From Flavobacteriales bacterium (GTDB taxonomy: Bacteria; Bacteroidota; Bacteroidia; Flavobacteriales_D; Parvicellaceae), in assembly GCA_025210295.1 (NCBI GenBank), contig JAOASC010000033.1, forward strand, positions 160,167-224,166: a stretch of 64,000 nt of DNA. The letters are read 5' to 3'. How positions within the stretch are numbered: position 1 is the first letter of the stretch; every line of letters starts with the position of its first letter. Positions 9,760-19,400 of the stretch are shown here, one piece after another. The notes beneath the pieces were generated by a model. The model saw only the letters and a program-made list of their open reading frames with translations, searched no databases and had not been told where the DNA came from. Both the position numbers and the translations under genes were made by a program.

Positions 9760-9767
9760 CAAACATA
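9760..9767 (-). promoter_or_regulatory. Possible -7 element of the ParA cassette
   Basis: On the minus strand TATGTTTG, an exact TAnnTTTG, 42 bases before the chosen parA ATG. It would let the cassette be transcribed apart from metF. No TTG at the proper spacing is seen, so this is a moderate call. Confidence 0.4.
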
Positions 9768-9787
9768 ACTAATTTTTTCGTTTTTTA

Positions 9788-10738
9788 TTAAAAGACCTCA
9801 CTAGCAATAGCTTTTACAGCTTCTCCTTTTCCCATTGTGTAAAAATGTAATACCGGAACATTGTGCTTAACCAATTCTTGAGCTTGTTTTATTCCCCATT
9901 CTATTCCTACTTGTTTTACTTGCTCATTGGTCGTGCATTTTTCTAATTCGTTAGAGAGGTCAATAGGTAAGTCGACGTTAAAAAACTTAGGTAGAAAAGA
10001 GATGTGTCTCATATTCGTGATAGGTTTTAACCCTGGGATAATAGGAACATTAATACCAATGTTTCTGCATTTGTCTACAAAGTCAAAGTATTTTTGGTTA
10101 TCAAAAAACAGTTGAGTGACAATAAACTCAGCCCCAGCATCTACCTTTTCTTTTAGATGTTTTAAATCAGAAGTTAAGTTCATGGCCTCAAAATGTTTTT
10201 CAGGATAACCGGCTGCGCCGATACAAAAATCTGTAGGTGTATTTTGATTCAGTCCATCTAAGTAGTTCCCCTTGTTGAGGTTACTGATTTGCTCTATTAA
10301 TTCAACAGCATAGCGATGACCTCCTTTCTCAGGGTGAAAAGAAGCTTCTGTTTTGATAGGGTCTCCCCTCAAAGCCAAAACATTATCGACGCCCAAAAAC
10401 TGTAAATCTATCAATGCATTTTCGGTTTCTTCGACATTAAACCCTCCACAAATAAGATGAGGTACTGCATCTACTTTATATTTATGCATTAATGCAGCAC
10501 ATATTCCTACCGTACCAGGTCTTTTTCTGATAGATATTTTTTTTAACAAACCATCTCCCATGTCTTTGTAAGAATATTCTTCTCTATGATAGGTGACGTT
10601 GATAAAAGGAGGCTTAAACTCCATTAAAGGGTCGATTCCTTCATACAGAGACTCAATGCCTTTACCTTTTAATGGGGGTATTATTTCAAAAGAAAACAAT
10701 GTTTTATCTGAGTTTTCTATGTGTTTAGTTATTTTCAT
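9788..10738 (-). CDS. metF: Methylenetetrahydrofolate reductase
   Basis: 316 residues, the normal length. It reduces 5,10-methylenetetrahydrofolate to 5-methyltetrahydrofolate, the methyl donor for methionine synthesis, using FAD. Recognised from FSFEIIPPLKGKG at the N-terminus, NVTYHREEY, GVDNVLALRGDP, IGAAGYPEKH and DAGAEFIVTQLFFD, all in family order along the TIM barrel. The PPL variant of the usual PP motif near Glu is common in Bacteroidota. It is the first gene of a minus-strand run; the ParA cassette starts 69 bases after its stop. No S-adenosylmethionine riboswitch fits in the short leader, because the promoter lies only about 17 bases before the ATG. Confidence 0.95.
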   Translation of the reverse strand: MKITKHIENSDKTLFSFEIIPPLKGKGIESLYEGIDPLMEFKPPFINVTYHREEYSYKDMGDGLLKKISIRKRPGTVGICAALMHKYKVDAVPHLICGGFNVEETENALIDLQFLGVDNVLALRGDPIKTEASFHPEKGGHRYAVELIEQISNLNKGNYLDGLNQNTPTDFCIGAAGYPEKHFEAMNLTSDLKHLKEKVDAGAEFIVTQLFFDNQKYFDFVDKCRNIGINVPIIPGLKPITNMRHISFLPKFFNVDLPIDLSNELEKCTTNEQVKQVGIEWGIKQAQELVKHNVPVLHFYTMGKGEAVKAIASEVF

Positions 10739-10754
10739 GGTTAAATTAAAGAAA

Positions 10755-10785
10755 CAAATATACTCTCCATAATTAACTCTACCAA
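10755..10785 (-). promoter_or_regulatory. Promoter of metF
   Basis: On the minus strand TTG (10783-10785), 20 bases, TATATTTG (10755-10762): a full match to the Bacteroidota promoter. The ATG follows 16 bases later, so the leader is very short. Confidence 0.65.
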
Positions 10786-10863
10786 GCTCAATGGAGGTTC
10801 ATTTAGTATTTGTGAATAGGGTTAGTAATAAGCTTAGAATATTAAAATCAAACCTCATAATAT

Positions 10864-10894
10864 TTGTTTTATCGGCGATATAACACTACTTTTG
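10864..10894 (+). promoter_or_regulatory. Promoter of the FkbM methyltransferase gene
   Basis: TTG (10864-10866), 20 bases, TACTTTTG (10887-10894): a full match to the Bacteroidota pattern, 14 bases before the ATG at 10909. Confidence 0.6.
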
Positions 10895-10908
10895 GGGTCT
10901 TTTGAGAA

Positions 10909-11625
10909 ATGAAAGAGACGTTAAAAAATATTCTAAAAAAGTTACCTATAAATGTAACGCGTAATCAAAAATATGATGCGCTTACGCTTAAAATAATGGA
11001 AATTGTTTTGGAAGAAAACTCTTCATTTGTAGATGTAGGTTGTCATAAGGGAGAGCTATTAGAAGAGGCTTTAAGACTGGCACCTAAAGGAGCTCATTAT
11101 GCTTTTGAACCTATTCCAGAATTGTATAAAGAGCTTATTGATTCTCATGGTGATATTGCCGAAATAAAGAACATTGCATTAGGCGATAAAAGAGGGGTGT
11201 CAACATTTAATTTTGTAAAATCTAACCCAGCATATAGCGGAATAAAAAAACGCGCTTATCCCAAAAAAGAAACAATCGAAGAAATTGAAGTGAAGTTGGA
11301 TACGATGGATAATCAATTGAGATTAGCTGAGCGAATTAACTTAATAAAAATTGATGTCGAAGGTGGAGAAATGGGAGTCCTTAAGGGTGCTGTAAATATT
11401 TTAAAGAAGTGGAGTCCTGTTGTTATTTTTGAACATGGGATAGGAGCTTCAGATTATTATGGTACAACACCTGAAGAAATGTGGGAGTTCTTGAATGAAA
11501 ATGATTATTGTATCTATAGTTTAAGAGGGTTTGTAGCGAATAAAACGAACTTAACAATTGAGCAATTTATCAACCTTTTCGAGACCAATAAAGAATATTA
11601 TTTTATAGCTAAGGCTAAGGTGTAA
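10909..11625 (+). CDS. FkbM-family methyltransferase
   Basis: 238 residues. A Rossmann-type SAM-binding motif I appears as SFVDVGCHKGELL near residue 40-50, then YAFEPIPELYKEL, KNIALGDKRG, and the family mark NLIKIDVEGGEMGVLKG followed by VVIFEHG. FkbM-type enzymes methylate hydroxyl groups of sugars or polyketides; here a surface glycan is a likely target, but no glycan genes are adjacent. It is a single gene with its own promoter. Its TAA stop directly abuts the stop of the convergent gene at 11626 with no base between, and no terminator is visible. Confidence 0.88.
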   Translation: MKETLKNILKKLPINVTRNQKYDALTLKIMEIVLEENSSFVDVGCHKGELLEEALRLAPKGAHYAFEPIPELYKELIDSHGDIAEIKNIALGDKRGVSTFNFVKSNPAYSGIKKRAYPKKETIEEIEVKLDTMDNQLRLAERINLIKIDVEGGEMGVLKGAVNILKKWSPVVIFEHGIGASDYYGTTPEEMWEFLNENDYCIYSLRGFVANKTNLTIEQFINLFETNKEYYFIAKAKV

Positions 11626-13083
11626 TTATCTTAATACAACTATTTTTTTTACAATAACGTTGTTTCCTGCTTTTATTTTTAAGAGGTACTGCCCGTTTTT
11701 AATGTGTTGTGGAAGGGAGATTGGTTGTTGAGCTGAATAATTGGAAGAGTATACTTCTTTTCCAATTAAACTATACATTTCAATATTGCCGTTTGGGGCC
11801 TCAGGGAAAACGATCGAAAACTCTCCTTTTACGGGATTAGGATATACCATTAAACTCGTTTCTTGTTCTTTTTCGGTTACAGCTGTATAGCATTTTCTAG
11901 GAACAGCTTTTAATGTCGTGTTTTGAGGGTTATGAACATTAACAGAACGAATTCTCATTAAGTAAGCATCGGCATACCCATGGGTTTGAGAATTTGCTAT
12001 ACCTGCTATATAGATGGTGGTATCATTTTCTTTAACCATTGCTGTAGGTATATCGTCATGTCCTCCATCATATATATAGCCATTGAGCCAGTGACCGAGT
12101 GAATTGGTAAACATAATCATTGTTGATTTCACACCAGGACCACCATAGGATTCTGTATAGGAAGCCACAATTAGATCTCCATTTTGAAGTTCAACCAAAT
12201 CGATTCCACGATCGTTATATGTACCAATGCTAGTTTGTACTTGGTGTAGTTCTGACCAAACGAAATTACCAGCACTATCTACTTTGAAAAGCATATAGTC
12301 TTCACTTGTAGAAACATAACTAGATGTTGTTCCAAAACCTACAATACCTCCATCTTGTGTTTTGATAATACTGTTACAAAAATCGTCATTTACACCTCCT
12401 ATTTTCTTAGACCACAAGGTGTCTCCTGAGTTAATGTTTAAGCTGAGTAATAATATTTCTTTCCCCAACCCATCAACTTCACTATATCCTGTTGCGATAA
12501 AAATAGAATCGTTATAGGAGATTAATTTGTTCAATTGTTGGTTGTTGGGAGCGTTTAGTGTTGTAGTCCAAATCGTATCTAAGTTATGATCTGTTTTAAA
12601 TATAAAAGCATCATAATTCTCGCCATTGTGTGTTTTTCCAACTCCCAAGACATTATTTCCAGCCGTAGTGATGTCATAACAAAAATTCCAGTTAGCTATA
12701 GCTAATGTTTTCTCGGTAATGATGTTGAGTTGTGTATCCATTTTAGTTAAGAGTACATCATAGTCATTATTTTGGTCAGTATAACCTCCAGTAAAGAGCT
12801 GACCATTGTTATTGGTGGATACCGCTTCAATAATTTCAATAGCTTCACCGCCAATCAGAACACGCTGATATAAAGAATCCCCTTTGTATTTGATCACAAA
12901 ACCATCATTCGATTCACATTCATTAGTATGGCCAGCTAGGTATAAGTATCCATCTAAAGTGTCAATAGCGGTAGCAGATTCGTTACTTTCGTTTCCTATT
13001 ATCGTATAGTCAACAATAGATGTTTGACCAATACTGAAGAAAAAAGAGAATATTGTTAATACGAGTATTATGTGTTTTTTCAT
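11626..13083 (-). CDS. Secreted T9SS cargo, beta-propeller-like
   Basis: 485 residues. Signal peptide MKKHIILVLTIFSFFFSIGQ; residues 25-390 consist of repeated strand units with the pattern DGYLYLAGHTNE, GQLFTGGYTD, GGIVGFGTTSSY, NGDLIVASYTE, spaced 45-60 residues apart, as in the delta-60 / propeller repeats of surface proteins. The last 75 residues are a type A sorting domain (MVYPNPVKGEFSI, IEMYSLIGKEVY, IKNGQYLLKI). It is the third gene of an operon: its ATG overlaps the stop of the barrel gene by four bases (ATGA). A surface location is expected; its binding target is unknown. Confidence 0.85.
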   Translation of the reverse strand: MKKHIILVLTIFSFFFSIGQTSIVDYTIIGNESNESATAIDTLDGYLYLAGHTNECESNDGFVIKYKGDSLYQRVLIGGEAIEIIEAVSTNNNGQLFTGGYTDQNNDYDVLLTKMDTQLNIITEKTLAIANWNFCYDITTAGNNVLGVGKTHNGENYDAFIFKTDHNLDTIWTTTLNAPNNQQLNKLISYNDSIFIATGYSEVDGLGKEILLLSLNINSGDTLWSKKIGGVNDDFCNSIIKTQDGGIVGFGTTSSYVSTSEDYMLFKVDSAGNFVWSELHQVQTSIGTYNDRGIDLVELQNGDLIVASYTESYGGPGVKSTMIMFTNSLGHWLNGYIYDGGHDDIPTAMVKENDTTIYIAGIANSQTHGYADAYLMRIRSVNVHNPQNTTLKAVPRKCYTAVTEKEQETSLMVYPNPVKGEFSIVFPEAPNGNIEMYSLIGKEVYSSNYSAQQPISLPQHIKNGQYLLKIKAGNNVIVKKIVVLR

Positions 13084-14309
13084 AATTGATATGCTATTGA
13101 TAGACCAAGAGATTTTCCATAAGCGCTATTAGAGAAAAAGCCGAGCACATTGTTAGAAGTTACTCCTATTCTCGTATTGTTTAAAGCAAATTGTGTAGCA
13201 ATTCCCCATTGAAAATTTCCATACCCTCCATGGCTAATATAGGTTGATGTGTTGATGTTGTTATTAATTTTGAAGTTTCCTCCTGCATATAAGAAAGCTT
13301 TGTAGGCGCTTTGAATTTTATATCTGAACCCATAAATAAGCTCTATACGTTTTTGATAGGTAGGAAGCTGGTAAAAATAGATCTCGAAAGGAAGGATTGA
13401 AGTCGTGTTAGAAATTTCGGTTTGTACCCCTAAAGAATCTTCTATCGCATCGGGTGCTAGTAGATCTGTACTGATATTGGATAGGTTGTTAACCGCTATT
13501 CCATCATAGGTGTATGTTTCTTTCGAGGAAATTTGATAGGTGTTTTGTTGAATTAAAAAACCAACATTTTTAACTCCAACAATAATTTTAGGAGTGTTTA
13601 GACCTTCTTTTAGTTGAAAAACAGTTTCTAAATCAACTCCAATACCAATGGCATTGTTTGAAAAAAGATGAATGTTTTTATTCGTGTCTACAGCAAAGTA
13701 GTTTCCCTCAATATCAATGGAGAGTTCACCTCCTGTTGAGTCTGTAAAAAATAATCCTTTTGTAATTTCAGCACCAGAATTATTATTAAAAGAAGATAAT
13801 GTTAATCCAATTTTTAGTTGATTTTTCTTATTTAAACCAAAAGAAAAAGAATTCATATCTCTAAGGTAGTAGGCTGATGGAGATAAAACAGAAGTGTCGC
13901 CCATTAACTCTTTGTTTCCAAAAAATAAAAGTTGATAGAGGTCTTGAGTAAATTGCGTTCCTAAGTTATAGTTGTAGGATAGGGAGGTATAAAATCCCCA
14001 ATCTTTGATGAGGTGACTGTTAGCGTTAGCATACTGAAGAGTTGTATTAAACTCTCCCCCAAGATGATTGAGTCTTTTTGCTTTTTCTAAGCTTTGCTTT
14101 TTTTCACTGTCACCAATAAAACCACCATATATAAATTTATTTATGGTACCGTTGTTAAAAATAGAAGAACTGTAATACCCTTCTGACTCTAAACTCAAGA
14201 ACACACTATTACTATCTAATTTTATAGTCCTTGCGACACTATTTCCTAATTGTTGCCCAACTGCGGAACAATAAATAGAGAATAAAAGGATGCTGTATAA
14301 TAATTTCAT
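13080..14309 (-). CDS. Outer-membrane beta-barrel protein (DUF5723-like)
   Basis: 409 residues. Signal peptide MKLLYSILLFSIYCSAVGQ, then an alternating hydrophobic/polar pattern rich in Tyr, Asn and Gly through to the end, closing with GKSLGLSIAYQL, an aromatic/hydrophobic final strand as in outer-membrane barrels. Segments such as SFGLNKKNQLKIGLTLSSF and LNTPKIIVGVKNVGFLI recall the DUF5723 family of Bacteroidota, which is tentative. It begins immediately after the stop of the lipoprotein gene (no bases between) and overlaps the T9SS cargo gene by four bases, so the three products are likely to act together at the outer membrane. Confidence 0.75.
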   Translation of the reverse strand: MKLLYSILLFSIYCSAVGQQLGNSVARTIKLDSNSVFLSLESEGYYSSSIFNNGTINKFIYGGFIGDSEKKQSLEKAKRLNHLGGEFNTTLQYANANSHLIKDWGFYTSLSYNYNLGTQFTQDLYQLLFFGNKELMGDTSVLSPSAYYLRDMNSFSFGLNKKNQLKIGLTLSSFNNNSGAEITKGLFFTDSTGGELSIDIEGNYFAVDTNKNIHLFSNNAIGIGVDLETVFQLKEGLNTPKIIVGVKNVGFLIQQNTYQISSKETYTYDGIAVNNLSNISTDLLAPDAIEDSLGVQTEISNTTSILPFEIYFYQLPTYQKRIELIYGFRYKIQSAYKAFLYAGGNFKINNNINTSTYISHGGYGNFQWGIATQFALNNTRIGVTSNNVLGFFSNSAYGKSLGLSIAYQL

Positions 14310-15878
14310 TTATTGGATTTTGTTCTGGTATGTAAAGTCAGCAATGGACTTAAATTTTATTCGGTAAAAGTCATAAATGTTAAGTGGGCTATAACCATCG
14401 GGACTATCAAAAGTAAGATGAAGAATAAGCTGATGATCTTGTTTTAGCAATTCAATTGCAGCTTCATTTAAGATGACTTCACAGTTAGAGGTGGTTGATT
14501 GTTCAACGATACCCGAGTTGTTGACAATACCCGATTCGATTATATTGTTAGAAAATAGCTCTATGTTATTGGCGTTGTTTTTTAGCGACAATGTAGCCTC
14601 AAGTGGAAATCCGTTCTCTATTTCAAACAAAAGTTTCCCTTTTATGACTTGTTCAAGATGCGCTGTGTTGATTGTAATAGTGTCTACTAATATTAATTCA
14701 TTGGCAATAAAAGACAAAGGCATATCTATCCCCATGTTGATTTCAAAAGGGGCGTCATATCTAATAAAATCATGATGTCCAGAAATATTGCCTAGTGGGT
14801 TGAGTTCTAAATCTAAACTATATAAAATAGAATCAGGTAAGTTTTCAATCCATTGCTCTATGTTAGAGTTGTTGGAGTTTAAATTGGTAGAAAAAACAAA
14901 AGGCGTAATGTCGTTTCCGTTCTTTTGAGCTCTATTTAAGTGGTTTTCGCTTCCAATGATGGCATGAGAAAGCGGAATGTTTGCGGTTGAGCTCATAGAA
15001 TTTAAGTTACCAATAGAAAACTTTGCATCAGCACCAATGCCATTAATGATTTCTAAGTCGATATCAACCTGGGCTAAATCTACAGAGCCACCTATGATGT
15101 TTTGCATTTGTTGCAATTCATTTTTGTTGTTAGCAATTGTTGTAAGTTGATTGCCAAAGTAGCCTTCTGCATATTCTATTTGGAGGTTTGAAATCGTGTT
15201 GGTAATTAATACAGAATCTTGGTTGGTTATCGTTAAATTACCATTGTGGTTTTCAGATAACTTTATTTGTATCAATGTACTTAATGTGTTATATGTATTT
15301 TGGTTAGTGCCAGTTAAGTCGATGGTGTACCCTGCCAAACTGAAACTCCCGGTTAATAGAGAAGAACTGTTGTTTGCAGCAGGAACAGTTACAGTTTTGA
15401 TAAAGCTTTCTCCAAAACTGTTTGTTGCATTTGCTATGCTATAATCATAAATAACATCACCAGAAATATTACTACTAATTGTATAGTGTAAAGTTCCTCC
15501 TTTAATTTTTACCTGAGTTAATTCAACATCATTGATGTTCAGGGAAATGTTTTCGGGTTCAGAAACAAAAGTTTGACCTGGAGCACAATTAATTCCTGCA
15601 GAGAAAGGGATTGTATATGCGTTTTCTATAGTAGTGTCTGGTAATTTTACTAGTGAATCAAAGTTGAGTTGGTAAATATTAGTTGAAAAGTTAAGTTGGA
15701 TAGATTGGTCAGGGTTACTCTGAATAACAGAATCTGCTAATAAATCTGTAATGCTTAAGTCTCCATAAAAAACTGGAGCAACAATATCGGTGTTCCAACT
15801 AAGGGGGCTTCTTTCCTTTTTACAAGAAAAAAACTGTATTAAAATAATGAAAGAAAATATTTTTGTTAAAAAGTTCAT
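14310..15878 (-). CDS. Large lipoprotein of unknown function, first gene of operon
   Basis: 522 residues, not assigned to a family. The N-terminus MNFLTKIFSFIILIQFFSC is a lipoprotein signal (Cys19), followed by KKERSPLSWNTDIVAPVFYG, a start typical of Bacteroidota lipoproteins with repeated beta-sandwich domains. The rest is almost entirely strand-forming, acidic, and Asn/Thr/Ile-rich with no cysteines in clusters and no enzyme motif. TACATTTG on the minus strand at 15889-15896 is a good -7 element 11 bases before the ATG. It heads a unit with a barrel protein and a T9SS cargo. Confidence 0.75.
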   Translation of the reverse strand: MNFLTKIFSFIILIQFFSCKKERSPLSWNTDIVAPVFYGDLSITDLLADSVIQSNPDQSIQLNFSTNIYQLNFDSLVKLPDTTIENAYTIPFSAGINCAPGQTFVSEPENISLNINDVELTQVKIKGGTLHYTISSNISGDVIYDYSIANATNSFGESFIKTVTVPAANNSSSLLTGSFSLAGYTIDLTGTNQNTYNTLSTLIQIKLSENHNGNLTITNQDSVLITNTISNLQIEYAEGYFGNQLTTIANNKNELQQMQNIIGGSVDLAQVDIDLEIINGIGADAKFSIGNLNSMSSTANIPLSHAIIGSENHLNRAQKNGNDITPFVFSTNLNSNNSNIEQWIENLPDSILYSLDLELNPLGNISGHHDFIRYDAPFEINMGIDMPLSFIANELILVDTITINTAHLEQVIKGKLLFEIENGFPLEATLSLKNNANNIELFSNNIIESGIVNNSGIVEQSTTSNCEVILNEAAIELLKQDHQLILHLTFDSPDGYSPLNIYDFYRIKFKSIADFTYQNKIQ

Positions 15879-15888
15879 AACTAGAAAT

Positions 15889-15915
15889 CAAATGTAGTTA
15901 AATCATTTAAATTTG
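15889..15915. promoter_or_regulatory. Divergent pair of -7 promoter elements
   Basis: TACATTTG on the minus strand (15889-15896) faces the lipoprotein gene, and TAAATTTG on the plus strand (15908-15915) faces the membrane protein gene at 15939. Both match TAnnTTTG exactly. They lie 11 bases apart, so polymerases would compete. No TTG at the proper distance is seen for either. Confidence 0.4.
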
Positions 15916-15938
15916 AAATAGAATTTTTGTGATTCACA

Positions 15939-16376
15939 ATGAAAAAAAGTAACATAATAAGGTTAATTACTGGAGCTATTATTGGGGCTTCCTTTATGTT
16001 GTTGCTATTTTATATTTGGCATGGGGTTGTTTTAAATGACTTAAGTTTTTTACAATATGACCAAAATATTTTTATTGGGTTGCTTAGTTTGGTGTATTTA
16101 TCTATAGCTTTTGCCCTGTCATTTGTGATTGCAGTATATAATCCAGAACAAAATCGTTTCTTTAAACACCTTAGTATTGGCGTTTTTATGGGTTTTTTAA
16201 TTTACCTAATTGTTTTTGTCTTAGGTATTTCGTTTAATGGAGGAGGAATAGAACACATTGTACTAGATCTTTCTTGGCAAATGCTAGAGCAAATGTTAGG
16301 AAGCGGAGTTGTATCGATTTATTATTTAGTTTCATATAGATTAGATAAGTTAAGGAAGATGGAATCTTTTGATTAG
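15939..16376 (+). CDS. Four-helix membrane protein of unknown function
   Basis: 145 residues, not recognised. Hydrophobic segments lie at about residues 8-29, 45-66, 78-98 and 116-130, with a cytoplasmic basic tail (YRLDKLRKME). The second and third helices are joined by YNPEQNRFFKH. It resembles small DUF4199-like inner-membrane proteins of Bacteroidota in size and layout only. It is a single gene 54 bases before the GH18 gene. Confidence 0.65.
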   Translation: MKKSNIIRLITGAIIGASFMLLLFYIWHGVVLNDLSFLQYDQNIFIGLLSLVYLSIAFALSFVIAVYNPEQNRFFKHLSIGVFMGFLIYLIVFVLGISFNGGGIEHIVLDLSWQMLEQMLGSGVVSIYYLVSYRLDKLRKMESFD

Positions 16377-16430
16377 TCTATTTTTTTAGTTGTTAAAAAA
16401 TTGTAAATTGGCTTTTTAAAATAGTTTGAA

Positions 16431-19400
16431 ATGACCAAGTTTAGTCTGATTTTTGCATTGCTACTTCCCGTTTTTTTATTTTCTCAAAGTATTCACCAAC
16501 AACAATCTAGTTATTATTCTTCTGTGGGTAAAACTTGCGATTGGTATGAAAATAACACTGTTGCAGCTGCGCCAATTGCTAGAGCAAAGTCGAGTTGTAA
16601 TCTGAATAAAATAGTTTATGGGTGGCATCCATATTGGATGGGGAATTCTTATCAAAATTATGATTGGGATTTATTGAGTCATTTTTCTTTTTTCTCTTAT
16701 GAGGTTAATGCATCTTCTGGTAATGCTAATTCTACTCATGGATTTGCTACATCTTCAGCTGTTACTGCAGCAATCAATAGTGGAAATACAAAAGTTACCT
16801 TATGTGTCACCTTGTTTAATGATCATAATACCTTTTTAAATAGTTCAAGCTCAAAGCAAACATTAATCACTAATTTAATTAATTTGATACAAAACAGAGG
16901 AGCTCATGGTGTTAATATTGATTTTGAAGGACTACCATCTAATCAGAAAACAAATTTTGCCAACTTTATGGTTGATCTAGCGAATCAGATGCATGCCGCT
17001 GTTCCTAATTCTCATGTGAGTACTGTTTTATATGCTGTCGATTGGAATGATGTATTTGATTTTTCTATTATGAATGCAGCAGTAGATCATTATATCATTA
17101 TGGGATATGATTACTATTGGAGTGGTAGTAATACGACTGGACCGAATGATCCTTTGTTTCACTTTGGTTCCAATTACAATTATACACTATCAAAATCGGT
17201 GACTTACTATTTAGATAAAGGATGCCCAAAGAATAAATTGGTATTAGGATTGCCGTATTATGGTAGGCAATGGAGTACAACTAGTACTAATGTTCCTGCA
17301 AGTACTGTAGGGTCAGGGACTCCTGTTTTGTATAAGGATTTGATGACGAATTCAAGTGGCAATTATTCGGTAGGAAACCATCAATATGACAACGATAGTT
17401 ATACAGATATTTATGTGTTTAATAGTGGAGGTACAAAACAATGTTTTATCACTAAAGACACTGGAATGAGAAAAAGATTAGAGTTGATCAATAATACAGG
17501 TATTGCGGGAATGGGAATATGGGCGCTAGGCTATGATGATGGCTATACTACTTTTTGGTCAGCAATAGAAGATTATCTTACGGATTGCGCTGAACAACCT
17601 TGCCCTGGAGAACTACATGATTTTGGAGGGCCAACAAGAGATTATTACAATGATGAAGATTATACTTGGACAATTGCGCCTCCAAATGCTGGAAGTATTA
17701 CCGTTAATTTTTCATCTTTTAGTTTAGAAAACAACTTTGATTTTCTGTATGTATACGATGGGCCTAATACGAGCTCTCCGCAAATAGCAGGAAGTCCCTT
17801 TACTGGTACATCAATTCCAGCAAGTTTTACCTCTTCGTTAGGAGCACTAACTTTTAGGTTTACATCAGACGGAGGAAATACAAGTACAGGGTTTAACGGT
17901 ACCTATACTTGTGCAAATGGAAGTACTGTACCTACTACAACGATTAGTTCCAATAACCAATGGAAAACAGCGGATTTTAATACCAGTTTTACAGATCAAG
18001 ATAATGTAGGGGTAACTGATAGCTTTTACCTTGTTGCAGATTTTGATGGAGCTGAGTGGAGAGCCAACCCTTTAAAGGGATTCCTTTATGAAAAATTTGA
18101 CTTAGCAAGCTTACATACTGATTGGACGACTCATGTAGGAACATGGAATGTGGTCTCAAACGAATTGAAACAGACAAATGAAACTTCCAGTAATACGAAT
18201 GTTAGTTTACCTATTAGTCAAGCCAACCAGTATGAGTATTTATATGAATGGAAAGGAAAAATAGAGGGGACAGGAACAAATAGACGTTTTGGAATGCATT
18301 TCTTTTGTGATGATGCCTCCCAAACCAATCGAAATAACTCTTATTTGGTTTATTGGTATCCAGATCAGGGAAAGTGCCGTTTACATAAAGCGACCAACAA
18401 TACTTTAGGTTTTATCACAGAAACAAATGTTAGTTTTAATGCTGGCTCATGGTATAATTTTAAAGTTTATTACAATCCAACTACAGGTGTTATTAAAGCC
18501 TATTTAGATGGTGTTTTAACTTTGTCGTATACCGATTCCTCTCCATTGCAATCAGGAAATTCTGTAGCCTTAAGAACAGGAGAAGCTGTTGGTTATTTCG
18601 ACGATATTAAGGTGTTTAAAAGCAGAGGAAGTAATGCTTCCATTACTGTTGGTAGCCCTACCGACGATATTCGATATCAAAACCCTAACCCGTCAACACC
18701 TTCTGGAAGAATAGAGTCTATTGTTTTAGATGGAAATGAGAATTGGTCAACTACTGCTGTACAGTTAGAAAATGTTGATTGGACAGCTCCCAATTCTGTT
18801 ACCATAAACGATGGGCCAAATGCAGATATCAATACATTTAATACTCCTAATCAAATTCAGGCTAATTGGACAGCTTCTTCAGATGGAGAGTCAGGGTTGT
18901 TAGAGTATTTATATGCTGTAGGAACTGCTAGTGGAGGAACTGATGTTGTGAATTGGACAAGTAATGGAACAAATGTTTCGATGACGCATACAGGGCTTAC
19001 TTTAGTTAATGGAACAACTTATTATGTATCTGTTAAAGCAGTTAATAATGCTACTTTAGAAACAGCTTTGATTAGTTCTGATGGGCAAACTTTACAGGGG
19101 TCTGGAGGAGCTCCTTATGCAGATTTTAGTCATTCAACAACGGTAATTTGCCCAGGCGATTCGGTTCAGTTTATTAATAATTCTTTAAATGCGACAACAT
19201 TTTCTTGGTCTTTTGGTCAGGGGAGTCCAGCTAGTAGTTCATTAGAAAATCCTAGTGTTGTTTTTCCTAACTCGGGAACCTATACGGTATCTTTGGTGGC
19301 AATTGGTCCTGGCGGAACAGATATAACCACTCAAAATGTTAATATTGTTGTTTCATCAGCTCCAACTGCAGCTTTTGCACCATTGAGTAATCCTATATAT

